A stretch of 58,569 nucleotides of DNA, from assembly GCA_029977205.1 (NCBI GenBank), contig JAPOLI010000005.1, forward strand, positions 1 to 58,569. The letters run 5' to 3'. Positions 51,445-58,569 of this stretch are shown here, piece after piece. The notes under the pieces were generated by a model. The model did not search any database. It saw only the letters and a program-made list of their open reading frames with translations, and was not told where the DNA came from. The translations under genes and the position numbers were made by a program. Source of the DNA: a bacterium. GTDB lineage: Bacteria > Actinomycetota > Thermoleophilia > Miltoncostaeales > Miltoncostaeaceae. Positions within the stretch are counted from its first letter, which is position 1. Each line of letters starts with the position of its first letter.

Positions 51445-52496
51445 GCGAGGAGACCGCAAAGCACCGCCGGATCCCACGGTGGGCATGGCACGCGATACGC
51501 ATCGCCGTGATCGTCGTGGTGGTCGTCCTCCTGGCCTGGAGGATCGACTGGGGGGCGGTGGTGGCCGCATTCCGGGTGGACAACATCTGGCTGCTGGTCA
51601 TCGCAGTGCTCGCGAACTTCATATCGGTTCTGCTCAAGGGGCTCGCGTGGAAGGGCGTCGTGGACGGCCTGCCAGGCCTGAAGCAGAAGACGCGCTATCT
51701 CGACCTGCTGAGCCCCCTCATGGTGGGCTTCCTCTTCAACACGATCCTCGCTGCCCGCGTCGGCGAACTCGCGAAGGTGCTCCTCGCGAAGAGGCGCCTC
51801 GCAAAGCGTGACCAGGACGTCTCCACCACCGTGCTGCTCGGCACCGTCGTGGTGGAGAACATCGTCACGACGATCGCCTGGGTCGTTCTGGTGATCCTCA
51901 TCGGCCTCTTCCTGCCGCTGCCGTCCTACGCATGGATCATCACCGCCGTCCTCGGCGTCATCTGCCTCGTGGTGGTCGTGGTGGCGCTGCTCCAGAACCC
52001 CAACCGCCAGGTGCCGCCCTGGCTGTCGACGGGATCGATCTGGCGACGGGTGACGCGTGCGTTCCAGCGCCTGTGGGGCGCCGTGCACGAGAGCCATGCG
52101 AGCCTGCGCGACCCCCAGCAGATGATGCGGGTGGCCATCCCCAGCTTCGGTACCTGGCTCGCCCAGTGGGCCGGCATCTACGCCACGCTCGGAGCGTTCG
52201 GGCTGGGGTACGTCGGGTGGGGAGGCGCGGGGCTGCTCCTTGTCACCATCACCCTCGCGCAGTCGTTCCCGATCCTCCCCGGCAACCTCGTGGTGTTCCA
52301 GGCCGCGGCCGTCGTGCCCCTCACGGCCTCCTACGGCGTGAGCGCCGCCGACGCCCTGGCCTTCTCGATCGTGCTGCAGGCCACCGAGATGGCGGTCGGC
52401 GTGGTGATCGGCTTCATCTTCCTGCTCTTCGAGGGCGTCAGCTTCAAGCAGCTGCAGCGCGAGGCCGAGCAGGAGGAAGAGGCCCTCGAGGCCTAG
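51441..52496 (+). CDS. Lysylphosphatidylglycerol-synthase TM region (UPF0104/AglD2-like)
   Basis: A 351-residue protein of about eight helices. VVVVVLLAWRIDWGAVVAAF and LKGLAWKGVVDGLPG, then GFLFNTILAARVGELAKVLL match the flippase-like module of MprF/UPF0104, here alone with no aminoacyltransferase domain. Such proteins move lipids or polyprenyl-linked sugars. Coupled to the deacetylase, it may serve surface-lipid or glycan modification. Between this stop and pstB lie 72 bases containing a small palindrome (GCGTGGCCACGC at 52504-52515). Confidence 0.82.
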   Translation: MSEETAKHRRIPRWAWHAIRIAVIVVVVVLLAWRIDWGAVVAAFRVDNIWLLVIAVLANFISVLLKGLAWKGVVDGLPGLKQKTRYLDLLSPLMVGFLFNTILAARVGELAKVLLAKRRLAKRDQDVSTTVLLGTVVVENIVTTIAWVVLVILIGLFLPLPSYAWIITAVLGVICLVVVVVALLQNPNRQVPPWLSTGSIWRRVTRAFQRLWGAVHESHASLRDPQQMMRVAIPSFGTWLAQWAGIYATLGAFGLGYVGWGGAGLLLVTITLAQSFPILPGNLVVFQAAAVVPLTASYGVSAADALAFSIVLQATEMAVGVVIGFIFLLFEGVSFKQLQREAEQEEEALEA

Positions 52497-52568
52497 CCCG
52501 CAGGCGTGGCCACGCGATGGCCGGCCCGCGGTGCGCTACGGCGTCGCGGCGAGCGGCGCCCGGACGCC

Positions 52569-53489
52569 TTACCCGAAGCGGCCGGTGACGTACGCCTCTG
52601 TGCGCGGGTTCTGCGGGTTGCCGAAGATCTCACGGGTGGGGCCGGTCTCGATGAGGCGGCCGGGCTGGCCCTCCTCCTCGATCGTGAAGAACGCGGTGTA
52701 CTCCGACACGCGCGCGGCCTGCTGCATGTTGTGGGTGACGATCACGATCGCGAGCCGCTCGCTGAGCTCCCGGATGAGGTCCTCGATGCGAAGAGTTGAC
52801 TGCGGGTCGAGCGCGGAGCACGGCTCGTCCATGAGGAGCACGTCGGGCTCCACGGCAAGGGCGCGGGCGATGCAGAGGCGCTGCTGCTGCCCGCCGGACA
52901 GGCCACCCGCCGGGGCATCGAGTCGGTTCTTCACCTCATCCCACAGCCCTGCGCCGCGCAGGGTGTGCTCGATCAGGTCGGCGCGGCCACCCTTGCCCAT
53001 CTTCAGGCGCGTGAACTTGGGGCCGGCGAGGATGTTGTCGGCGATCGACTTCGTGGGGAACGGGTTGGGCCGCTGGAACACCATGCCCACGGCCCGCCGC
53101 ACGGCCACGGGGTCGGCGTCCTTGCCGTAGATGTCCTGCCCGTGCAGCTCGACGTCCCCGGTCGCGCGGGCCCCGGGGATGAGCTCGTGCATCCGGTTCA
53201 GGCAGCGCAGGAACGTCGACTTCCCGCAGCCCGACGGACCGATGAGGGCCGTGACGGTGTTCTCGGGGAATACGAGGTTGACCCCCTCCACCACGTGGTG
53301 GGATCCGAAGTACGCATTCAGGTCGCGCGCCTGGAGCGGATGCGGACCGGCGATCTCCTCGGCGCGCAGGAGCCGGTCCGGGCCACCTGACGTGACGGCG
53401 ACCTGCGTCAGCGGCGCCGCGCCGCCCTGCGTGTCTCCGGTGGTCACCTTCGGGTCCTCCATCGTCGTACGGGCCTCGCGAGTGGTCAT
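52569..53489 (-). CDS. pstB: Phosphate ABC transporter ATPase PstB
   Basis: A 306-residue ATPase. About 50 N-terminal residues are extra ([18 protein letters not shown]), then [19 protein letters not shown] opens the PstB domain with Walker [21 protein letters not shown], signature [15 protein letters not shown], Walker [14 protein letters not shown] and switch [16 protein letters not shown] 53489 overlaps the pstC-pstA stop (ATGA). PstB drives phosphate import with PstS and the fused permease. Confidence 0.96.
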   Translation of the reverse strand: MTTREARTTMEDPKVTTGDTQGGAAPLTQVAVTSGGPDRLLRAEEIAGPHPLQARDLNAYFGSHHVVEGVNLVFPENTVTALIGPSGCGKSTFLRCLNRMHELIPGARATGDVELHGQDIYGKDADPVAVRRAVGMVFQRPNPFPTKSIADNILAGPKFTRLKMGKGGRADLIEHTLRGAGLWDEVKNRLDAPAGGLSGGQQQRLCIARALAVEPDVLLMDEPCSALDPQSTLRIEDLIRELSERLAIVIVTHNMQQAARVSEYTAFFTIEEEGQPGRLIETGPTREIFGNPQNPRTEAYVTGRFG

Positions 53490-55513
53490 GCGCGCCCCTC
53501 CAGTCGCCGGGACCTGCGACCAAGGATCGCCGCCCCGAGGTTCAGGAACATGATGATCGCAACCAGCACCAGTGCCGCGCCCCATGCGAGCTGAAGTGAT
53601 GCAGGCGTCTGGGTGATGATCGTGTTGTTGTAGATCAGCTGGGGTATCGCCGCGATGGGCTCGGTGATGTTCGTGGAGAGGAACTGGTTCCCCAGCGACG
53701 TGAACAGCAGCGGTGCGGTCTCGCCCGACGCGCGCGCCAGGCCGAGCAGGATTCCCGTGAGGATCCCCGGACCCGCGATGGGAAGGACCACCGACCACGT
53801 GGTGCGCCACTTGGGAGCGCCCAGCGCGAGGGCAGCCTCCTGCTGGCCGCTCGGCACGAGCCGCAGCACCTCGTCTGCCGCCCGGACCACGATCGGGAAC
53901 ATGATCACGCCGAGCGCGATACCGCCGGCGAGGGCCGAGAAGTGCCCCTGCACGATGACGATGCCCAGGTACACGATGAGTCCGACCACGATAGATGGCA
54001 CACCGAGGAGGATGTCCACGATGAAGCCCACGGCCGACCCCGCGCGTGAGTTCCACGATCCGCTCTTCCCGACATCGCGCATGTACAGGGCCGTCAGCAC
54101 CCCGAGCGGGGCCGCCACCAGAAAGGCGATGCCCATGAGTATCAACGTGCCGACCAGTGCGTTGACGATGCCGCCTCCGTAGCTCGTGGGATCGGTGGGC
54201 GGCAACTCGGTGAAGAACGCGACCGAGAGCGCCGGCAGGCCCTGGATGAGCATTTCCACCAGGACGGCGACAAGGGGGACGAGCCCGAGGAGGACGCTGA
54301 ACCAGATGAAGCCCTCGGCCACCCGCGACCGGACCACGCGTGAGCGGCTGATCGCGCCGGGCCCGCTGATGAGGGAAGGCGTGCGTGGCACCGGCTGCGG
54401 CCCGCCGGCACCGACATCGTCCGGCGCGATGGGCGGCGGCTCCGGTGGCGCATCCGCGGTGGGCGCCGGGCGCCCCCGCCGCACCATCCAGGAGCCCGCG
54501 CGGCGAACGATGCCGCCGGACCCACCGGCCTCGGAGCGCCGCACGAGCAGGCGCGCGGCCGCGTTGATGATGAACGCGATCACGAACAGGACCACGGCGA
54601 GCGCCGTGAGCGACGACAGCTGCAGGCCGCTGGCCTCGCCGGTCTGGAGGGCGATGACCGATGCCAGGGTGGACCCGGGACCGACGAGTGGCGTGAAGAT
54701 CCCTGGCGTGTTGCCCAGGAGCATCACGATCGCGATGGTCTCCCCCACCGCACGGCCCAGCCCGAGGGCCGATGCGCCGACGATCCCCGACCGTGCCCAC
54801 GGCAGCATCGAGTGGCGCACCATCTCCCACCGCGTGGCCCCGAGCGCGAATGCCGCCTCGCTCTGGTCCCGGGGGACGGTGAGCAGCACCTCGCGGGTGA
54901 TCGCCGTGATGATCGGCAGCACCATGATGGCGAGCACCAGACCGGAGATGAGATACGAGCCCGCGGTCACGGGCCCTTCGAACGGCTGCCAGCCGAAGAT
55001 GCTCACCCAGCCAAGCGTCTCCGACAGCCAGTCGAGCACCGGCCGCAGCAGTGGCACGAGCACCGTGACGCCCCAGAGGCCGAAGATCACCGAGGGCACC
55101 GCGGCGAGGAGGTTGATGAAGCCGCCAACAGGACCCCGCAGGCGGCGCGGCAGGAAGACGACCGTCGCGAGGGCGATCCCGATCGACGCGGGCACGGCGA
55201 TGAGCAGGGCGATGACCGAGGTCATCAGCGTTCCGTAGATGAAGGGCAGTGCGCCGTAGACCGCTTCGCTGGGGTTCCAGGTGGTACCCGACACGAAGCC
55301 CCAGATCCCGAACGTGGACCAGGTCTCGCCGGTGTTGGCAACGGTGACCCACAGCAGGTAGGCCACGAAGAGAACCGCGAGAAACGCCGCCAGCCCTGCG
55401 ATGACCGCATACGCGCGGTCGGCCATCACGCTGCCCCGCGGTCGCCGCAGCGCACCGGGGGCGGGGGGTGGCTCCGCGGCGCGCGTGGGCGGGGGTGGCG
55501 GCGGAGGCGTCAC
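53486..55513 (-). CDS. pstCA: Fused PstC-PstA phosphate permease
   Basis: A 675-residue protein joining both permeases of the phosphate ABC transporter. Residues about 28-330 are PstC-like (helices from [22 protein letters not shown] loop at [20 protein letters not shown] and GLGRAVGET); a 60-residue Pro/Gly linker follows ([17 protein letters not shown]), and residues about 400-675 are PstA-like ([44 protein letters not shown]). Normally these are two genes. The frame is open across the linker with no stop. GTG 55513 starts it. A 13-bp hairpin separates it from pstS. Confidence 0.9.
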   Translation of the reverse strand: MTPPPPPPPTRAAEPPPAPGALRRPRGSVMADRAYAVIAGLAAFLAVLFVAYLLWVTVANTGETWSTFGIWGFVSGTTWNPSEAVYGALPFIYGTLMTSVIALLIAVPASIGIALATVVFLPRRLRGPVGGFINLLAAVPSVIFGLWGVTVLVPLLRPVLDWLSETLGWVSIFGWQPFEGPVTAGSYLISGLVLAIMVLPIITAITREVLLTVPRDQSEAAFALGATRWEMVRHSMLPWARSGIVGASALGLGRAVGETIAIVMLLGNTPGIFTPLVGPGSTLASVIALQTGEASGLQLSSLTALAVVLFVIAFIINAAARLLVRRSEAGGSGGIVRRAGSWMVRRGRPAPTADAPPEPPPIAPDDVGAGGPQPVPRTPSLISGPGAISRSRVVRSRVAEGFIWFSVLLGLVPLVAVLVEMLIQGLPALSVAFFTELPPTDPTSYGGGIVNALVGTLILMGIAFLVAAPLGVLTALYMRDVGKSGSWNSRAGSAVGFIVDILLGVPSIVVGLIVYLGIVIVQGHFSALAGGIALGVIMFPIVVRAADEVLRLVPSGQQEAALALGAPKWRTTWSVVLPIAGPGILTGILLGLARASGETAPLLFTSLGNQFLSTNITEPIAAIPQLIYNNTIITQTPASLQLAWGAALVLVAIIMFLNLGAAILGRRSRRLEGRA

Positions 55514-55557
55514 CCGGGGGATGTTGCCGGGCTGCGTGTGAACGTGCTGTGAAACAT

Positions 55558-55586
55558 GCGGGCCCGGATCGTTGATCCGGGCCCGC
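55558..55586 (-). terminator. Hairpin between pstS and pstCA
   Basis: A perfect 13-bp stem, GCGGGCCCGGATC with its complement, loop GTT on the plus strand (AAC on the transcribed sense), 34 bases after the pstS stop. It could partially terminate transcription so that the binding protein is made in excess of the permease. Confidence 0.75.
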
Positions 55587-55619
55587 GACCCTGCACCTCA
55601 ACGGCATGTCATGAGGCAA

Positions 55620-56627
55620 CTACCCCACAGACAGCTGCTTGTTTGCGAGGGTGCGAAGGCCGGATGGCAGCGGTGCGAAGCCAAGCTTCGTCAACGCCCC
55701 CTGCGCCTTCGGACTCAGGAAGTACTTGACGACCTGCCGGGCGCCGCCATTGGTGGAGCGTCCGGGCACGAGAAGTACCCAGGTCGTCGCGACGATCGGA
55801 TACGCACCCCTGACCTTGCTCGCTGAGAAGTCAACCGTGAGGTCCTTCTTGATCGTGCTGGTGGGGACCTGGCCGGCCTTCATGATGCTGGCGGCCGTCG
55901 GCTGGACGTACGGACCACCCTTCTTGCCGACGCTCGCGATCTTCGACGTCAGCCCCGCGTTGCGGGCGTCACCCAGGTCCACGTAGCCGATCGAGTTCGG
56001 CGTGCTCGCGACACAGTTCGCGACACCGGGGTTTCCCGGCTGCTTGACGAGCGTGGGCGCACCCCAATTCGGAGTCTTGGACCCCCCCTTGAAAGGCGAG
56101 GTCTTATTGGTCTTGCCGAGGTACCGGCTGAACACGAAGGACGTACCCGACGAGTCGGCACGCACGCACACGGTGATCGGGTTCGCCGGCAGCTTCAGCT
56201 TCGTGTTGATGGCCCTGATCTTCTTGTCATTCCACTTCGTGATCGAGCCGTCGAAGATTCCCTCCAGAACCTGGCCGTTGAGGTTCATCTTGCGCGAATT
56301 GACGCCCGGGATGTTGACCGGGATCGTCACGGCGCCGAGGAGTGTCGGGAAGTACTGGATCTTCCCGCCGATGGCGGCGAGCTCCTCGCTGGTGAGCGGG
56401 GCGTCAGATCCCGCCCAGTCCACGGTCGCCTTGGTGAGGTCCTTGATGCCGCCCCCCGAACCCTTGCCCGTGTACGAGCACAGACCGGAGTCTTGGCACC
56501 ACTTGGTGTATGCAATGGCGGGGAAGGTTGCACCAGATCCGGTGCTGGCTCCCAGCGCCGATGCGGCTCCGACCAGGCAGCCTGCGCCTACGGCCGCGGC
56601 AGCGGCAAGACGGATAGTGCGGTTCAC
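55620..56627 (-). CDS. pstS: Phosphate-binding protein PstS
   Basis: A 335-residue periplasmic-type binding protein. A signal segment (TIRLAAAAAVGAGCLVGAA) ends with a Cys in a weak lipobox (GAGC), so it may be a lipoprotein, or be cleaved at SALG-A. The mature part has ASTGSGATFPAIAYTKWC, YTGKGSGGGIKDL, the DWAGSDAPLTSEEL phosphate-site segment, and ADSSGTSFVFSRYL, as PstS proteins do. GTG 56627 is preceded by AGGAG. The upstream region holds 11-nt PHO units, explaining phosphate-starvation control. Confidence 0.95.
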   Translation of the reverse strand: MNRTIRLAAAAAVGAGCLVGAASALGASTGSGATFPAIAYTKWCQDSGLCSYTGKGSGGGIKDLTKATVDWAGSDAPLTSEELAAIGGKIQYFPTLLGAVTIPVNIPGVNSRKMNLNGQVLEGIFDGSITKWNDKKIRAINTKLKLPANPITVCVRADSSGTSFVFSRYLGKTNKTSPFKGGSKTPNWGAPTLVKQPGNPGVANCVASTPNSIGYVDLGDARNAGLTSKIASVGKKGGPYVQPTAASIMKAGQVPTSTIKKDLTVDFSASKVRGAYPIVATTWVLLVPGRSTNGGARQVVKYFLSPKAQGALTKLGFAPLPSGLRTLANKQLSVG

Positions 56628-56681
56628 GTTCGTGTGTCTCCTGTGTCGTTGACCTGCGTGACCGCAGTGTGCGGAGGCCGT

Positions 56682-56732
56682 TGTAAACACCCTGTGACCC
56701 GTTACACGATCGCGGTGAACAACTCGTGAAAA
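56682..56732 (-). promoter_or_regulatory. PHO box upstream of pstS
   Basis: On the minus strand, units resembling GTTCACC start at 56731 (TTTCACG), 56720 (GTTCACC), about 56709 (TCGTGTA, weak), 56699 (GGTCACA) and 56688 (GTTTACA), that is, 10 or 11 bases apart. This is the pattern of PhoP/PhoB operators in actinobacteria. They point toward pstS. Confidence 0.8.
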
Positions 56733-56757
56733 CGCGCGCGCACGCCGCTTCCCGCGC

Positions 56758-56790
56758 GTTCACGACCTGTTCACGGGGTGTTCACGATGC
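56758..56790 (+). promoter_or_regulatory. PHO box upstream of the response regulator
   Basis: Three direct repeats GTTCACG at 56758, 56769 and 56780, exactly 11 bases apart, followed by TACCCT at 56807-56812 as a possible -10. Start of transcription would fall about at the ATG (56821), so the mRNA may be leaderless; no Shine-Dalgarno precedes the gene. Autoregulation by the gene's own product is likely. Confidence 0.82.
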
Positions 56791-56820
56791 AGCGCAGGCA
56801 CGCACCTACCCTGCCCCGCG

Positions 56821-57576
56821 ATGACCAGCGACACTGACTCTCCCGCCGAGGATCGACGCACGGTCCTCGTCGTCGAAGATGATGAATCAACGGCCATGGC
56901 GGTGGCCCACCACCTGGCCCGCGCCGGGTACGCGGTGAGCATCAGCAAGGACGGCCTGGCCGCGACGACGGTGCTCAAGAGATGGCGTCCCGATGCGCTG
57001 GTGCTCGATTTGATGCTTCCCCACGTGGACGGATGGAGCATCATCCAGGACGTTCGGCGCTGGTCACCGGACCTACCGATTGTGGTCATGACCGCGCGCC
57101 CAGGGGAATCGGAGCGCCTCGAGGCGTTGCGCCTCGGTGCAGATGACCTGCTCCGCAAGCCATTCTCCGCCAAAGAGCTCATCGCACGGCTGGAGGCGCT
57201 GTTTCGCCGTGCCGAGGTGCAGACGCCCACGGAGGGCTCAGGCATGTCGCTCGGCGACCTCGATATCGACCGGGACAGGCTGGAGGTGCACGTGGCGGGC
57301 ACCCGCGTTCCACTCACACCGCGGGAGACCAAGCTGCTGTGGATCCTCCTGGAGGAGAAGGGCCGCACGCTCAGCCGCGACGAGATATTCGCTCGGGTCT
57401 GGGGCGGAGAGCGCGCTCCAGGTGATCGCGCCGTGGACGTCCTTGTGAGGCGCCTGCGACGGAAGGTGGATGAGGGCGCCGGGCACTACACCTACATCCA
57501 GACGGAACTGGGCGAGGGCTACCGCCTCGAGGCGGTTCCGCGCGCCTTCCCCCTGCGAGGCCGGCGCCGGGCCTAG
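56821..57576 (+). CDS. OmpR/PhoB-family response regulator, probable PhoP
   Basis: A 251-residue two-domain regulator. Receiver: acidic pocket VVEDDES (19-21 region), phosphorylation Asp63 in VLDLMLP, Thr91 in VMTARP, Lys113 in LRKPFS. Winged-helix DNA-binding domain from about 150: VPLTPRETKLLWILLEEKGR, SRDEIFARVWG, RAVDVLVRRLRRKVDEGAG and YIQTELGEGYRLE. The flanking PHO boxes and divergent pst genes argue that this is the phosphate regulator (PhoP/PhoB/RegX3-type); the missing partner kinase must be encoded elsewhere. Its stop overlaps the convergent phosphatase gene by 3 bases. Confidence 0.88.
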   Translation: MTSDTDSPAEDRRTVLVVEDDESTAMAVAHHLARAGYAVSISKDGLAATTVLKRWRPDALVLDLMLPHVDGWSIIQDVRRWSPDLPIVVMTARPGESERLEALRLGADDLLRKPFSAKELIARLEALFRRAEVQTPTEGSGMSLGDLDIDRDRLEVHVAGTRVPLTPRETKLLWILLEEKGRTLSRDEIFARVWGGERAPGDRAVDVLVRRLRRKVDEGAGHYTYIQTELGEGYRLEAVPRAFPLRGRRRA

Positions 57577-58569
57577 CCCGCGGCCGGCGGCCCCGTCACC
57601 TGCACGGCCAGTACGGCGACGTCATCACGCAGGTTTCCCTCGTCGTAGCGCTGGGCGGCCTCGGTGAGGTAGGCGAGGCGCTCCTCGAGTGGAACGTGCG
57701 CCGTGGCGAGAAGCGCATCGCCGGCGCGCTCCGCGCCGAAGATCTCGTCCTGCCGACGTGCCTCCACCAGGCCATCGGTGTAGATGACGAGCATCCCGCC
57801 GGGCGGGATCGTCACCTGCGTGACGGGCCACTCGACGTCATCGAGGAGCCCGAGGATCGGACCGCGGGCGTCCACCTCCACAAGACCGGCACGCTCGCCG
57901 TCCACGAGCAGGGGCCGCGGGTGGCCGGCCAGCGCGAACTCGGCCGTGCCATCCGGTGCGACCACGCAGTGGCACATGGTGGCGTAGATGCCCTGGTCGC
58001 GCTCATGCGGCTCGGCGATGTGCGTGTTCATGATGGCGAGCACGTGCCGCGGGTCGGGGTCCACCTCCATCAGCGCCCCCCACCCGAACCGCATGCGCGC
58101 GGCGCGCGCGGCCGACTCGGCTCCGTGCCCGGCCACATCGCCCACCATCACGGCCAGACGACCGTCCGCCAGCACGCGGGCGTCGTAGAAGTCACCACCC
58201 ACCGCGAGTCCCGGGCTGGACGGCAGGTAGCGCGCCGCGAGGCGCAGGCCCGGCACGGCAGGGAGGCTCTCCGGGAGGAGCCCCTGCTCCACGGTCTGCC
58301 ATAGGCGACGCTCGGCGCGGGCGGCCTCTGATCGCCGTGCGCTTGCCTCGGCCGCCTCCCGCTGGTCGACCACGCGATCCTGCATCACGTTGAACGCATC
58401 GACCAGGCCCACGACCTCGCGCGCGGCGAACTCAGGGTTCGGCACCGCCTGGTCCTGGTCTCCCGCGCCCACGCGCCGGACACCCTGGAGCAGCGACCCA
58501 AGCGGAGCGCCCACGCGCCTCCAGAGCGAGCGCGTGGCGGCAGCCACCACCAGCACGGCCAGGAGGACT
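57573..58569 (-). CDS. PP2C/SpoIIE-type serine phosphatase, N-terminus beyond right edge
   Basis: Open to the right edge, so at least the N-terminal sensor part is missing. What remains begins with part of a membrane helix (VLLAVLVVAAATRSLWRR), a HAMP-like linker (GSLLQGVRRVGAGDQDQA), a coiled coil (DQREAAEASARRSEAARAE), and a SpoIIE PP2C domain: LPSSPGLAVGGDFYDARVL, VMVGDVAGHGAESA, IYATMCHCVV, ALAGHPRPLLV, MLVIYTDGLVEAR and NLRDDVAVLAVQ, with the metal-binding Asp residues of this class. Such proteins dephosphorylate anti-sigma antagonists in stress pathways. It could be the next step in a partner-switching system; no anti-sigma gene is in view. Confidence 0.88.
   Translation of the reverse strand, partial: VLLAVLVVAAATRSLWRRVGAPLGSLLQGVRRVGAGDQDQAVPNPEFAAREVVGLVDAFNVMQDRVVDQREAAEASARRSEAARAERRLWQTVEQGLLPESLPAVPGLRLAARYLPSSPGLAVGGDFYDARVLADGRLAVMVGDVAGHGAESAARAARMRFGWGALMEVDPDPRHVLAIMNTHIAEPHERDQGIYATMCHCVVAPDGTAEFALAGHPRPLLVDGERAGLVEVDARGPILGLLDDVEWPVTQVTIPPGGMLVIYTDGLVEARRQDEIFGAERAGDALLATAHVPLEERLAYLTEAAQRYDEGNLRDDVAVLAVQVTGPPAAG

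Noticed and set aside
52569-55619. Single frame of over 1000 codons spanning pstCA and pstB
   Set aside because: Only the last 306 codons correspond to PstB; the upstream part reads pstCA in a wrong frame (His/Arg/Pro-rich). The ATGA overlap marks the true PstB start.

Overview
The window is very GC-rich (roughly 70% by eye), densely packed, and carries ordinary chromosomal genes with no phage, transposase, plasmid or CRISPR genes. The gene set points to a high-GC Gram-positive, most likely a deep-branching or uncultured actinobacterium: a KGD/OdhA-type 2-oxoglutarate dehydrogenase, Lhr helicase followed by a Nei2-type glycosylase, a LytR-CpsA-Psr cell-wall ligase, initiator tRNA without encoded CCA, many GTG starts and 1- or 4-base stop/start overlaps, and Streptomyces-style 11-nt PHO boxes. 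There is no sign of an outer membrane. A class such as Thermoleophilia is a guess; a 16S or marker-gene tree would be needed.

Layout. 1-6.3 kb: an MMPL exporter coupled to a tandem alpha/beta hydrolase (cut by the left edge), a TSUP anion exporter, an orphan AllG/YlbE-type (DUF1116) protein and an anchored TPR protein. 6.3-9.9 kb: principal sigma factor with a hairpin-rich leader, a 122-bp near-palindrome, small membrane proteins, a MOSC protein, methylglyoxal synthase and the initiator tRNA. 9.9-16.7 kb: two membrane proteins, TypA/BipA, an EgtD-like methyltransferase, a divergent pterin-binding (DHPS-fold) protein beside a degenerate metallo-beta-lactamase-fold protein, and a membrane-anchored Mrr-type nuclease. 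16.7-26.8 kb: the metabolic centrepiece, nadB-nadA-nadC preceded by 11-nt-phased repeats, then one giant 2-oxoglutarate dehydrogenase polypeptide (two lipoyl domains, E3-binding domain, E2 and E1), lpd, and a LipM/LplA-like lipoyl-attachment enzyme.

26.8-42.8 kb: CapA-type phosphatase-fold protein, a benzoylformate-decarboxylase-like ThDP enzyme, Bax inhibitor-1 protein, ClpS, Lhr, Nei2, TMEM175 channel, YihY, polyphosphate kinase, a subtilase with a membrane partner, and a secreted polysaccharide deacetylase. 42.8-52.5 kb: metG-tatD-rsmA-ispE (all overlapping), a ROK kinase-rsmI pair, LCP ligase, zinc ribbon, second deacetylase and an LPG-synthase-type flippase-like protein. 52.5-58.6 kb: phosphate island, pstS - fused pstC/pstA - pstB, divergent from an OmpR/PhoB-type regulator, with PHO boxes facing both ways, then a PP2C/SpoIIE phosphatase cut by the right edge.

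Working together: the nad operon supplies NAD+ to the dehydrogenase made downstream, and the lipoyl enzyme would modify its two lipoyl lysines. The pst/regulator island and ppk1 cover phosphate uptake and storage. No wholly new multi-gene system is evident; the most noteworthy items are the all-in-one dehydrogenase, the phased repeats at nadB, the 122-bp palindrome, the PstC-PstA fusion, and several genes whose start codons appear non-canonical.
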